In this document: positions 45,944 to 55,090 of the stretch, piece after piece | Layout of the letters: every line of letters starts with the position of its first letter | Position numbering within the stretch: position 1 is the stretch's first letter | Assembly: GCA_949299515.1 (NCBI GenBank) | Contig: CASGAP010000009.1 | Span: 1 to 64,000, forward strand | Origin: an uncultured Desulfovibrionaceae bacterium | GTDB taxonomy: Bacteria; Desulfobacterota; Desulfovibrionia; Desulfovibrionales; Desulfovibrionaceae | DNA length: 64,000 nucleotides | Direction: 5' to 3' | Notes under the pieces: model-generated | Databases searched by the model: none | Told to the model about the DNA's origin: nothing | Seen by the model: the letters and a program-made list of their open reading frames with translations, nothing else | Program-made: the position numbers and the translations under genes

Positions 45944-47941
45944 CTAGTCCTCGCCTATGGCTTTGGCTTTTTCTTTTAAAAGGTTGATTTTTTCTTCCAG
46001 TTCGCTGAGCTGTTCCAGTTCCTGTTCCGCCTGCTGCTGTATGGCGTGGAAATCTTTGAGAAGCCGGGCGGCGCGCTGGCCGTCTTCGTATACTTCCTGC
46101 GTGGCCAGAAGTTCTTCCATTTCTGCCTGTTTTTGCAGGGTTTCTTCCATTTTTTGTTCGAGTTTCTCGTATTCCTGCTGCAGGGGGTTGAGCTCGCGGG
46201 AAAGGGCGTTGCGCTGTTCCGCCTGTTCGCGTTTTATGCGTTTTTGTTCTTCCCGTGAAAGATTTGTTTTGATCAGACTGCCGCTTGGGCTCGGCTGGGC
46301 GCTGTTTTGGGCCGCGGCAAGGATTTTGCTTTTTTGTTTTTCCTTTTGGCGGGCTTCTTCGTATTCTTCAAAACCGTTTTCGTATATGACGAAGCCGTTT
46401 TCCGTCACTTCCCATACTTCGTCCACGCAGGTGGAGAGCAAATGCCTGTCGTGGGCGACAAGCAGAAGCGTTCCGTCAAAGCTTTCCAGAGCTTCGGACA
46501 GGGCTTCGCGGCTTTCCAAATCCAGATGGTTGGTAGGTTCGTCCAAAATAAGAAAATTGCAGCGGGCAAGGAAGAGTACGGCAAGGGCAAGACGGCTGCG
46601 CTCGCCGCCGGAAAGAGCGGAAATCTGCCGGTCAAAATAATTTTGGCCGAGCAGAAAAAGGCCCAGAACGCTCATCAGTTCTTCTTCCGTGGTGCGCGGG
46701 TCGGACAGGCGGCGCATTTCGCCGAGCACCGTGCCTTTCAGCTCCAGTGTTTCTGTCTGCTGCTGGCTGTAATAGCCTAGTTTGGTCAGGGAGCCTGTTT
46801 GGATTTGGCCGCTTGTTTTGGCGAGTTTGCCTGCCAGTATTTTCAGCAGGGTGGATTTGCCGCAGCCGTTGTGTCCCACAAGGCCTATGCGCTGACCGCG
46901 GAACAGGGTGAACGTAAGCGGCGGCCACAAATGCACGCCGTCGGGAAATTCAAAATACAGATCTGCCGCGGAAAGCACCACTTTTTCGCTTTTGGCGGCT
47001 TCGGGCCATTTGAAGGACAGTTCGCGGCGCTTGGGTTCGGGCTTGTAGTTTTCCATTTCCTTTTCAAGGCGCTTTGCCTGTTTTTGGCGTGAGGCGGCTT
47101 GGCGCGCCTTGGTGGCTTTGGCCTTGAAACGGCGGATAAATTCCATTTTATGGCTGAGGTCTTCGGCGAGTTTTTTGGCCTCGCGTTCGCGTTGTTCGTC
47201 GATTTCTTCCTGCATTTCCAAAAATTGGGAAAAGGTTGCTTTGCGCAGAATGGGTTTTGAGCCGCCCAAATATAAAACGTGCGTGCTGATGTGGTCCATG
47301 AAAACTCTGTCGTGGGCGACAAAGACCAGGGAGCCTTTGAATGACAGCAGAAATTCTTCCAGCCATTCCACGGCGTCCAAATCCAGATGGTTGGTGGGTT
47401 CGTCAAGCAGCAGAATGTCTGCGCCCGCCACAAGCACGCGCGCGAGTTTGGCGCGTTCGCGCCAGCCGCCGGAAAGTTTGCGCAGTGAAAGCGACCATTT
47501 GTTTTTTTCAAAGCCGAGACCGGAAAGCACGGTCTGTGCTTTCTGTTCGGGATTGTAGCCGAATTGGGCTTCCAGTTCGTGCTGTTTGGCCATGAGGCGG
47601 TTCAGCTTTTGTTCGTCGTTTTCTCTGTGGGCTTTGTCCCATTCCTGCCAAAAATCGCTCCAGTCGGGCAGGGCGGACTGTACCCAGGAAAGCAGTTCGC
47701 AGTCCAGTTCGCTTTCGTCGATAATTTGTTCCACATAGCCGATGCGGCAGTTTTTGGGCGTAATGACGCGGCCGCCGTCAGGCGGGGAAGCGTTTGCCAT
47801 AATGCGGATAAGCGTGGATTTGCCGCTGCCGTTGGGGCCGCAGACGCAAAGGCGCATACCGTCGACGACATCAAGGGAAAAATCCGATAAAATGTCCCTT
47901 CCGCCGTAGGCTTTGGAAATATTCTGCAAGGTAATGTTCAT
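45944..47941 (-). CDS. ABC-F ATPase (Uup/EttA-like translation or ribosome factor)
   Basis: A 665-residue soluble protein with two ABC domains: Walker A GPNGSGKST with signature LSGGWRERAKLA and LLLDEPTNHLD, then GHNGCGKST with LSGGERSRLALA and LILDEPTNHLD. The linker (about 235-320, rich in Lys/Arg/Glu) is the usual ABC-F P-site-tRNA-interaction arm, and the C-terminus (~560-665) is a coiled coil. There are no membrane segments, so it acts on ribosomes rather than transport. Confidence 0.93.
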   Translation of the reverse strand: MNITLQNISKAYGGRDILSDFSLDVVDGMRLCVCGPNGSGKSTLIRIMANASPPDGGRVITPKNCRIGYVEQIIDESELDCELLSWVQSALPDWSDFWQEWDKAHRENDEQKLNRLMAKQHELEAQFGYNPEQKAQTVLSGLGFEKNKWSLSLRKLSGGWRERAKLARVLVAGADILLLDEPTNHLDLDAVEWLEEFLLSFKGSLVFVAHDRVFMDHISTHVLYLGGSKPILRKATFSQFLEMQEEIDEQREREAKKLAEDLSHKMEFIRRFKAKATKARQAASRQKQAKRLEKEMENYKPEPKRRELSFKWPEAAKSEKVVLSAADLYFEFPDGVHLWPPLTFTLFRGQRIGLVGHNGCGKSTLLKILAGKLAKTSGQIQTGSLTKLGYYSQQQTETLELKGTVLGEMRRLSDPRTTEEELMSVLGLFLLGQNYFDRQISALSGGERSRLALAVLFLARCNFLILDEPTNHLDLESREALSEALESFDGTLLLVAHDRHLLSTCVDEVWEVTENGFVIYENGFEEYEEARQKEKQKSKILAAAQNSAQPSPSGSLIKTNLSREEQKRIKREQAEQRNALSRELNPLQQEYEKLEQKMEETLQKQAEMEELLATQEVYEDGQRAARLLKDFHAIQQQAEQELEQLSELEEKINLLKEKAKAIGED

Positions 47942-47947
47942 GACAAA

Positions 47948-48880
47948 TTAATCTTGAAAATCTTCGGTTTCAAAATTGTCTGCGTCCTGTGCGCCGAAGC
48001 TGTCGTCTGCGTCAAGACCGAGGCGTTTCATTTTGGCGGCGTGCTGTTTGCGTTCGCGCGTGCCGAGTTTGATATAGCTGTCCCATTCTTGGCTTTTTTC
48101 CTGATGTTTGGTGAACACGAGGAAACAGGTGTGCGCGCACATTCTGTCTGCGGGGCGCAGTCTGTCGGGTACGGGTTTCCACGGGCGCACGAGGATTTCG
48201 ATAACTTCCGTATTTTCAAAGGGGCCTTTTTCAAGAGCAAGCAGAAGCTGGGAAACCTGATCCACGCAGGGCAGAAGAAAGGCTATGGGCGCGCCCGGCA
48301 CAAGGGCCGCAAGGGCATGGTCGAGATAATCCCAGGGGATGCGCACGTCCAAGAAGAGCGCGTCGGCTTTTTTGCCGTTGAGAATTTCGGGGTCGTCAAT
48401 GCCGAAGCCTTCTGCAATGTCGCGGTGATGAAAATGCACGTTATGCCCCACGCCTGCCCAGGCCACGTTTTTCTTGGCCAGTTTATGGAATTCTTCGCGG
48501 GCTTCGAAGGTGTGCACGGTTCCTTTTTCGCCGCTGAACCAGGAGAGAGCAATGGTCAGGCCGCCGGAACCGGAGCCGGCTTCCAAAATGGTTCTGCCGT
48601 TGCCGACGCCGAGTTTCATGCAGATATAGCCCATGTCTTTGGGATACATGATTTGGGTTTGGCGTTTAATGCCCATGATTAAGTCAAAAAGTTCGGGGCG
48701 TTCCACTCTGAACGGCACGCCGAGGGAGCTTTTTACTTCGGAACCGTAGGGCGTATTGACCACGTCTTCCATTTTTACGAGGCCGTGCTGGGTTTGCCAG
48801 TCTTCGTTTTCTTTAATGCGCAGCAGTTTTTTTTTGCCTTTGACTGACGTAAGATATGCTAAGTCACCGTATTGCGGCAT
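47948..48880 (-). CDS. trmI: tRNA (adenine-N1)-methyltransferase, TrmI type
   Basis: A 310-residue enzyme: N-terminal barrel, then GCD14-like SAM domain with LEAGSGSGGLTIALSWF, the acidic EARE after the second strand, and ALFLDVRIPWDYLDHAL. It makes m1A58 (or m1A57/58) in the tRNA T-loop. An acidic C-terminal tail (~285-310) is unusual but short. It lies between an unknown gene and the ABC-F gene with gaps of 6-11 bp. Confidence 0.9.
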   Translation of the reverse strand: MPQYGDLAYLTSVKGKKKLLRIKENEDWQTQHGLVKMEDVVNTPYGSEVKSSLGVPFRVERPELFDLIMGIKRQTQIMYPKDMGYICMKLGVGNGRTILEAGSGSGGLTIALSWFSGEKGTVHTFEAREEFHKLAKKNVAWAGVGHNVHFHHRDIAEGFGIDDPEILNGKKADALFLDVRIPWDYLDHALAALVPGAPIAFLLPCVDQVSQLLLALEKGPFENTEVIEILVRPWKPVPDRLRPADRMCAHTCFLVFTKHQEKSQEWDSYIKLGTRERKQHAAKMKRLGLDADDSFGAQDADNFETEDFQD

Positions 48881-48891
48881 AGTTTTTTCCT

Positions 48892-49371
48892 TTATATGAG
48901 TCGTTCAAAAATATAGGTATACACCTTGCGCAGGTGCAGGGTTATTTTCATGGCATAGGTGCGCTGGCTGGCCTCGTCGAATTTCAGGAAAGAAAGCAGG
49001 TGGTGGGCTATGGGGGTGAGGTCCGTGCCGGCGTTGTTGTCGAGCAGTTCTATATACATACGGATTCTGGTTGTTACTTCGTGGAGTTTGGCGCCCTTGT
49101 ATTTTTCCGGCAGATGCACGTCGACAAATTCCTGAAAAATTTCTTCGCAGGTTTGCGGGAAGGAGGTTTTCAGGCAGTTGTACCACAGGGCTATGTACAG
49201 GGTTTCAAATTCGACGGTGAGATTTTTGCGCAGCAGAATGTTCAGACGGCTGATGGAGAGCAGTTCCATTTCGTCTGCATAATTAAAATCGGAAAGAAGC
49301 GCCATGAAATTGCCGGCAACTTCGTGGCACTGTTCTTTTAAAAAATTGTTGTCAAGTCTGTCCATGTGCAT
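48892..49371 (-). CDS. Hypothetical helical protein
   Basis: A 159-residue protein I do not recognise. It is mostly helical by composition, without signal peptide or metal motifs. It starts 8 bp behind the DEAD-box helicase gene and stops 11 bp before trmI, so it is in the same RNA-related operon. Confidence 0.7.
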   Translation of the reverse strand: MHMDRLDNNFLKEQCHEVAGNFMALLSDFNYADEMELLSISRLNILLRKNLTVEFETLYIALWYNCLKTSFPQTCEEIFQEFVDVHLPEKYKGAKLHEVTTRIRMYIELLDNNAGTDLTPIAHHLLSFLKFDEASQRTYAMKITLHLRKVYTYIFERLI

Positions 49372-49379
49372 ACCTTGGC

Positions 49380-50804
49380 TTACTGTCTTCTTCTGTTTCT
49401 GGGGCGGCGGTTTTGTTTTTTCGGCTCTGCCTGCTGCGGGGCCGTTTCTTCTCTGGCCGATAAGCTCTGCTGGTATTCTTTGTCGAAAAGCATGGTCAAA
49501 AGCTGCATATTGTCAATGTCTTCAAAATCGCCGGCAAGTTCTTGGATTAACGGGATAAAGCGTTTTGCCCGTTCCCGTTCGAGGCCGGTGGTCTGACGCC
49601 GCAGCTTGTTCAGGTGGTTTGCCATGCGTTCGCTGACAAGACGGGCTATTTCTTCGCTGCTGGGGTCCTGGTAGGCCATGAGGTCTATTTTGTAGAACTT
49701 TGCCAGCCGTTCCAGTTCCAGTTTTTCCATGATGTCCACAAGGGAAATGACCGTACCTGCGGCGCCTGCGCGGCCTGTTCTGCCTGCCCTGTGAATGTAG
49801 GATTCCCTGTCTTCGGGAATTTCGTACAGAAAGACGTGGGAAAGATGCGGAATGTCAATGCCGCGGGAAGCCACGTCCGTAGCCACAAGATACTGCAGGG
49901 TGCCTTTGCGCAGTTTTTCCAGCACCTGTTCGCGTTTGTTCTGGGGCAGATCCGCGGAAAGTTCGAGGGCGTTGTAGCCGAAACCCTGCAGGACGCCGGC
50001 AATGTAATGCACGTTGTTTTTGGTGTTGCAGAAAATTATGGCCTGGCTGGGGTGTTCTTTTTCCAGCAGTCGGGTGAGGCATCTGTCTTTATCCATGGGC
50101 TTGCATTCGCAGTAATAATGGGAGGCTTTTGCCACGTGCACCTGTCCCTGCGAAAGGCTGATCGTTTTGGGCTCATGCAGGAAGTTTTGGGCGACGGTCA
50201 GCACATTGGGCGGATAGGTTGCGGAAAAAAAGGCCGTCTGCACGTTTTTCTTGGGAATGAATTTTTTTATGTCCAGCATATCCTGGTAAAAACCGACGGA
50301 CAGCATGCGGTCGGCTTCGTCGAAAACAAGCATTTTCAGCTTGGAAACATCGAGAGAACGGCGGATTAAATGGTCAAGGACGCGGCCCGGCGTTCCGATG
50401 ACAACCTGCACGCCTTTCTGCAGCGCCTGCAGCTGTTTTGCATAGCGTGTGCCGCCGTAAAGGCAGAGGCTGGTCACGGCATTGCCGAAGAGAACCTGCG
50501 CTTCGTGTTCCACCTGTTTGGCAAGTTCGCGCGTGGGAACGAGGATAAGAACTTGGCTGACGGGAGATGCCGGGTCGACAATGTTGAGGCAGGGCAGAAG
50601 AAATGCTCCGGTTTTGCCGCTTCCCGTGCGGGACTGTACCATAATGTCCCGTTTGTTCAGGGTATACGGCAGGCTGTGCGCCTGTACGGGCATAAGGGCA
50701 TTCCATGAGGCACGGCTGCACGCTTCGCGCAGATTTTCCGGCAATTCTTCAAATTGTATGGGGGCATAGCCGTCGACAGTCTGTTCTTGAATCTGTTCTT
50801 CCAT
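49380..50804 (-). CDS. DEAD-box RNA helicase
   Basis: A 474-residue helicase: Q-motif region ending NALMPVQAHSLPY, Walker A SRTGSGKT, PTRELAKQ, GTPGRVLDHL, FDEADRM, FFSATYP, VATDVASRGIDIP and HRAGRTGR, i.e. all core motifs. The C-terminus is a basic, Arg/Gln-rich tail (PKKQNRRPRNRRRQ) that should bind RNA. RhlE- or CshA-like; acts in ribosome assembly or RNA decay. First gene of the seven-gene operon. Confidence 0.93.
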   Translation of the reverse strand: MEEQIQEQTVDGYAPIQFEELPENLREACSRASWNALMPVQAHSLPYTLNKRDIMVQSRTGSGKTGAFLLPCLNIVDPASPVSQVLILVPTRELAKQVEHEAQVLFGNAVTSLCLYGGTRYAKQLQALQKGVQVVIGTPGRVLDHLIRRSLDVSKLKMLVFDEADRMLSVGFYQDMLDIKKFIPKKNVQTAFFSATYPPNVLTVAQNFLHEPKTISLSQGQVHVAKASHYYCECKPMDKDRCLTRLLEKEHPSQAIIFCNTKNNVHYIAGVLQGFGYNALELSADLPQNKREQVLEKLRKGTLQYLVATDVASRGIDIPHLSHVFLYEIPEDRESYIHRAGRTGRAGAAGTVISLVDIMEKLELERLAKFYKIDLMAYQDPSSEEIARLVSERMANHLNKLRRQTTGLERERAKRFIPLIQELAGDFEDIDNMQLLTMLFDKEYQQSLSAREETAPQQAEPKKQNRRPRNRRRQ

Positions 50805-50850
50805 AATTTTTCTGTTGGGTATGCTATTAATTAATGATTTGTCTGACAGA

Positions 50851-50878
50851 AGTATAACAAAAGAAAGAGCTAATGCAA
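50851..50878 (-). promoter_or_regulatory. Promoter of the helicase operon
   Basis: On the minus strand TTGCAT (50873-50878) and TATACT (50851-50856) are 16 bp apart, about 50 bp before the helicase start. Confidence 0.6.
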
Positions 50879-50904
50879 GAATTGTTTTAAATTTTTCTAA
50901 TCTA

Positions 50905-50932
50905 TTGATATTATACTTTTTAATTGTATAAA
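50905..50932 (+). promoter_or_regulatory. Promoter of the maf-thiME operon
   Basis: TTGATA (50905-50910), 16-bp spacer and TATAAA (50927-50932) precede the first gene of the operon by about 90 bp. Confidence 0.6.
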
Positions 50933-51025
50933 TTTTTATACAGAAGCGGATTTATTGTCTGTAGACCTTATGAAAAAAATCTGTTATATGTATCAATCAT
51001 GTATGTTTACTGGTGAGGAACGCAA

Positions 51026-51886
51026 ATGAAACACGAAGAACTTTTGGTAAAGCCATGGAGCTGCCTTGTTAAAAACATGAAAGAAATGCCTTATGTTATG
51101 AAGGTTGTTGTTGATAACGGCGGCACCCGTCCTGCGTGGCATGCCAAAGACGGCGATAAAGAAAATTTTGTGATGGCGTGGCCCAAAGAAACGCTTTTGC
51201 GCGCCGGCATCATTGTCGGCGGCGAGGTGGAAGGCAAATTGGACCCTAAAGCCATATTCCCGTTTATGGAAGGATTTCCCAACAAGCTGCGCATTGAAAA
51301 AAAACATCCCTGGGCCAACGGTCTGGAAGGCGAAGTCGGTTGCGTGGCCGGAGAATCCGACCAAATCCTTTGGTTTTATGATCCGTTGTATTTCCGTGAT
51401 TATAAAATCGATTTGACAGAGGGCATAGAACAGACCTTTTATCTTTCCGGGCTCTGTCTCGGCCTGCGCCGCGCCCTGCTTGACGAAATTACCGTGACCA
51501 GCGGCCCTTATTATGAAGCCCATGCCAAGAAATGGCTGGAAGAAAATCCCGGCAAAACCCGTTTGGACGTGCCGGCGCTGAAAATAGACATTCACGGGAA
51601 ACGTCTGCTTTCTCCTACGGACACGGCTTCCGAATACCAGGCGCGCGCCGTGGTGGAAGAAGTGGAAGAATTTGAATTTCCGCCGAAAAGCGGGGAAAAA
51701 ATCTACCGTTTTGTAACTACGTTCGGCGAAAAAGAGCATATGCGCGTGCTTATGTTTGTTCCGGAAAAAGTTTGTCAGAAAGGGTATGTGCCCCAAGCCG
51801 GCCATGAGGTGGATATGATTTTCTGGCTGCAGGGGCGTGTGGTTGACATTGAGCCCGGCGATGTCAAAGAAGAACCGCTGCAGTAA
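51026..51886 (+). CDS. Conserved protein of unknown function
   Basis: A 286-residue soluble protein without signal peptide or membrane helices. It has no motif I can name. Features include WHAKDGDKENFVMAWPKETLLRAG near the N-terminus and a C-terminal ~70 residues (VTTFGEKEHMRVLMFVPEKV...GHEVDMIFWLQG) that look like a beta-barrel. First gene of an operon with maf, nitroreductase, thiM and thiE; the maf start follows its stop by one base. RBS GTGAGGAAC. Confidence 0.75.
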   Translation: MKHEELLVKPWSCLVKNMKEMPYVMKVVVDNGGTRPAWHAKDGDKENFVMAWPKETLLRAGIIVGGEVEGKLDPKAIFPFMEGFPNKLRIEKKHPWANGLEGEVGCVAGESDQILWFYDPLYFRDYKIDLTEGIEQTFYLSGLCLGLRRALLDEITVTSGPYYEAHAKKWLEENPGKTRLDVPALKIDIHGKRLLSPTDTASEYQARAVVEEVEEFEFPPKSGEKIYRFVTTFGEKEHMRVLMFVPEKVCQKGYVPQAGHEVDMIFWLQGRVVDIEPGDVKEEPLQ

Positions 51887-51887
51887 T

Positions 51888-52676
51888 ATGTTTATAACGA
51901 AAAAAAAGATAATTGTTGCCTCCGGTTCTCCTCGGAGGCAACAGTTTTTCAAAGACTTGGGAATAGATTTTCAGGTCTTGGACGTGCAGAAGCAGGAGCT
52001 TGTCTGCGCAAAGGGGCGTGCTGTTCCCAAGCAGGGGCTTATCGGTTTTTTTGATACGGAGGCGAGGCCGCTGCCGGGAGAAATACCGCAGCATTATGCC
52101 TTGCGCATGGCAAGGCAGAAGCTGTGCGATGCGCTGAATTGTCTTGGCTTATGGCAGGACGGGGCAGAATACGGCACTGTTTTTCAGCCTGCGGAATCGG
52201 GCAGGGAAACTGTGCTGGAACTTTCCTATCCGCTGGAGCGGCATATGCTTAAGCCTTTTGATGCCAAGGCGCAAAACGGGCTGGTGCTTACAGCCGATAC
52301 CATTGTTTGTTTCGGCACGGAAATTTTGGGCAAGCCAAAATCCTGCGGCGAAGCGTTTGCCATGCTGCAGAAGCTGAAAGGCAAAACGCATACGGTGATG
52401 ACGGCCGTTGCTTTTGCGGATTTGGCGGAACAGGCTTGCTATGCGTTCTGCGACAAAACAGATGTGACGTTTATGCCTTGGGGCGCCGATTTGCTGCGGG
52501 CTTACGCCCAAAGCGGGGAAAGTCTTGACAAGGCAGGGGCATACGGCATCAGCGGGCCGGGAAGTTTTTTGGCTTCTTCCGTACATGGCTGTATTGATAC
52601 GGTTATCGGTCTGCCCGTGGCCAAATGTGTCGAATTTTTATTGTGGAATACTGCCGCGGCAGTAAAAGGAGCATGA
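51888..52676 (+). CDS. maf: Maf-family nucleotide pyrophosphatase
   Basis: A 262-residue protein with the Maf signature IVASGSPRRQQFF, TADTIV and KTHTVMTAVAF, and the end block GAYGISGPGSFLASSVHGCIDTVIGLP. It hydrolyses non-canonical or modified nucleoside triphosphates. It is longer than the usual ~190-200 residues because of an insertion between about residues 45 and 120. Start at 51888: no Shine-Dalgarno of its own is evident, one base after the upstream stop, so coupling is likely. Confidence 0.85.
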   Translation: MFITKKKIIVASGSPRRQQFFKDLGIDFQVLDVQKQELVCAKGRAVPKQGLIGFFDTEARPLPGEIPQHYALRMARQKLCDALNCLGLWQDGAEYGTVFQPAESGRETVLELSYPLERHMLKPFDAKAQNGLVLTADTIVCFGTEILGKPKSCGEAFAMLQKLKGKTHTVMTAVAFADLAEQACYAFCDKTDVTFMPWGADLLRAYAQSGESLDKAGAYGISGPGSFLASSVHGCIDTVIGLPVAKCVEFLLWNTAAAVKGA

Positions 52677-52677
52677 T

Positions 52678-53286
52678 ATGGATTTAAAAGAATTGGTTAT
52701 ACAGGCAAGAACGTGCCGCCGTTTTACTCAGGAAGAAATGCCGCTTGAAGTTTTGACTGACTTTGTGGATACGGCGCGCCTTGCTCCGTCTGCCCGCAAT
52801 GCCCAGATACTTCGGTATGCGATCATACATGAAAAAAATCTGCGGACAAAAATGGAAGAAGCCTTTGTTTTGGGCGGAGCCCTGCCTCCGGAACAAAAAC
52901 CGCGGCGCGGCATTGATTCCCCGACGGCGTATATTGTTCTTTTGGCTCCGCAGGAAATTACCCATTTCGGTACCATGGACATCGGCATTGCCGCCCAGAC
53001 CATACAGCTGCGCGCGGCCGAACAGGGCTATGCGGCGTGCATGGTAGGCTCTTTTAAAAAAGACGTGGTTGCGGATATTCTGCAGAAAGAAGGCGTATCG
53101 TTTTTTGATGAGGAAAGCGGCGCCAAGCTTATTCCGCATTTGCTGCTGGTTCTCGGCAGACCCGGGCAGGAACGGGAGATAGCGCCGGTGAAAGAAGACG
53201 GCAAACTTACGTATTACCATGACGAACGGGGCGTAAATATGGTTCCGAAGCGGCCGCTTGATACGGTGCTTTTGCTGAAAAAATAA
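52678..53286 (+). CDS. Nitroreductase-family flavoprotein
   Basis: A 202-residue protein with ARTCRRFTQEEMP, LAPSARNAQILRYAII (FMN-binding start) and GIAAQTIQLRAAEQGYAACMVGSF. Likely FMN-dependent, NAD(P)H-using reductase; substrate unknown. AAAGGAG precedes the start. One base separates it from the maf stop. Confidence 0.85.
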   Translation: MDLKELVIQARTCRRFTQEEMPLEVLTDFVDTARLAPSARNAQILRYAIIHEKNLRTKMEEAFVLGGALPPEQKPRRGIDSPTAYIVLLAPQEITHFGTMDIGIAAQTIQLRAAEQGYAACMVGSFKKDVVADILQKEGVSFFDEESGAKLIPHLLLVLGRPGQEREIAPVKEDGKLTYYHDERGVNMVPKRPLDTVLLLKK

Positions 53287-53295
53287 GAGGTTGTC

Positions 53296-54087
53296 ATGCA
53301 GAACGAAGTTTTGGAAACACTGCAGGCTATGCGCCGCAAAAATCCGCTGGTGCACTGCATTACCAATCAGGTTGTTATGCAGGTGAACGCCAACGTGCTG
53401 CTTGCCGCGGGTGCTTCGCCGCTTATGGCACACGCTCAGGAAGAGCTTGATGATATTGTAAAAATTATTGATGCCTTGGTGCTGAATATCGGCACGCTGG
53501 ACAAATATACCATAGCTTCCATGAATGTTGCCGGCGATTTTGCCAATAAATACAAAAAACCCGTGGTGCTTGATCCCGTGGGAGCGGGCGCTTCCCGACT
53601 GAGGACGGAAACCGCTCTGTCAATTCTGCGTACCGTCAGACCGTGCATTGTGCGCGGCAACGGATCGGAAATCATGGCGCTTGCGGGCGAACTTGGGGAA
53701 ACCAAGGGCGTTGACAGCACAAAGGACAGTCTTGAGGTTATGGAACAGGCCAAACGTTTGGCGCGCAATTTTAATATTGTTGTCAGTGTCAGCGGCGAAA
53801 CGGATATGATAACCGACGGTTCCAAGGTTGCCTGCGTTTACGGCGGCAATCCGCTTATGACGCTGGTAACGGGCATAGGCTGCTCCGCAACCGCGGTTAC
53901 GGGGGCCTGTATGGCTGTGGCGAAAACACCTTTTGCGGGTGCGGTTTCCGCCATGGCATTGTTTGCCAGTGCCGGAGAAAAAGCCGGGAAAAAGTGCCAG
54001 GGACCGGGTTCGTTTCTTTCTTATTTTATTGATGAACTGTACAATGCCGATTACGCCGACGCGGCAAAACGGGTGAAACTGAATTAA
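53296..54087 (+). CDS. thiM: Hydroxyethylthiazole kinase
   Basis: A 263-residue ribokinase-like enzyme: NPLVHCITNQVVMQVNANVLLAAGASPLM is diagnostic, VVLDPVGAGAS and the TGIGCSATAVTGA anion hole with catalytic Cys follow. It phosphorylates the thiazole alcohol for salvage of thiamine. Followed by thiE after 15 bp. Confidence 0.95.
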   Translation: MQNEVLETLQAMRRKNPLVHCITNQVVMQVNANVLLAAGASPLMAHAQEELDDIVKIIDALVLNIGTLDKYTIASMNVAGDFANKYKKPVVLDPVGAGASRLRTETALSILRTVRPCIVRGNGSEIMALAGELGETKGVDSTKDSLEVMEQAKRLARNFNIVVSVSGETDMITDGSKVACVYGGNPLMTLVTGIGCSATAVTGACMAVAKTPFAGAVSAMALFASAGEKAGKKCQGPGSFLSYFIDELYNADYADAAKRVKLN

Positions 54088-54102
54088 GGATACGGAAATT
54101 TT

Positions 54103-54756
54103 ATGGAATGGTCTGATTTTCGAGATTTTGGTTTATATTTGGTAACCGATCAGGATTTGTGTCTGGGCAGGCCGCTGACAGATGTCGTGCTGCAGGCGGT
54201 GCAGGCCGGCGTGCAGGCAGTGCAGATCCGCGAGAAAAACAATAATACCCGTGATTTTTTGGCCCTTGCCAAAGTGTTGGTGAAAGAAGTGCAGGTACGG
54301 TACAATATTCCCGTTATTATCAATGACAGGGTGGATATAGCCCTTGCCTGCGGTGCGGCAGGCGTGCATTTGGGACAGAGCGATATGCCCGTGGCCGATG
54401 CCCGCCGCCTTATGGGAACACGCCGCATCATCGGGCTGACCGCACCGACCATGCAGGATTTGGAACAGGCAATTAAGGAGGAAATCCAGTATGTTGCCGT
54501 AAGCCCTGTTTTTCCGACCAATACCAAAAAAGATACGGCTCCTGCCTGGGGACTTGAGGGAATGAGAAAAGCACGGGCGTTTATGGACGAAAAAAACTGC
54601 ACAATTCCCCTTATGACCATAGGCGGCATCAATACACAGAATGCCGGGGAAATTCTGAATGCCGGCATTGACAGTATTGCCGTGGTTTCCGCAATTTGTT
54701 CCGCTCCTGACGTGTGGGCTGCGGTTAAGGAATTGTTGCGTGCGTTTCAAAAGTAA
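54103..54756 (+). CDS. thiE: Thiamine phosphate synthase
   Basis: A 217-residue TIM-barrel enzyme: VQIREKNNNTRDFLALAK, INDRVDIALACGAAGVHLGQSDMP and IGLTAPTMQDLEQAI, and ISPVFP-type VAVSPVFPTNTK are ThiE motifs. It joins hydroxymethylpyrimidine pyrophosphate and thiazole phosphate. No TPP riboswitch precedes thiM or thiE, in contrast to thiC. Confidence 0.95.
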   Translation: MEWSDFRDFGLYLVTDQDLCLGRPLTDVVLQAVQAGVQAVQIREKNNNTRDFLALAKVLVKEVQVRYNIPVIINDRVDIALACGAAGVHLGQSDMPVADARRLMGTRRIIGLTAPTMQDLEQAIKEEIQYVAVSPVFPTNTKKDTAPAWGLEGMRKARAFMDEKNCTIPLMTIGGINTQNAGEILNAGIDSIAVVSAICSAPDVWAAVKELLRAFQK

Positions 54757-54784
54757 CAGAGCATAAAAAATTTTTTTTAATAAG

Positions 54785-54813
54785 AAAGTTTCCCGAAAGG
54801 GAAACTTTTTTTT
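54785..54813 (+). terminator. Terminator of the maf-thiME operon
   Basis: AAAGTTTCCC and GGGAAACTTT form a 10-bp stem around a GAAA loop, with a T-run. The gap to 55090 is AT-rich; I see no gene in it, only possible promoter elements. Confidence 0.92.
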
Positions 54814-55090
54814 GTTTAATTTTAGAATGTTATGAGGAATTATTCCTATTTGCGGGCAGTGTTCTCAAAGAACTTTTCAATAAATATGCTATATTAAATT
54901 TTGACTATATAATTTCTAAAAAAAATCTAGAAAAAATCTATAATTACTCTTGAAAAAAACATCTGCATAAGATAGTGACAGTATTTTTATTTTTATGTTA
55001 TAGCTTGAACGTATTTATGGCTAAAGTAAAGCGCCTTATAAGCCGAAATATATACCGAGGGGAAAATTTATTGTAGAAGCAGGTGTTCTT

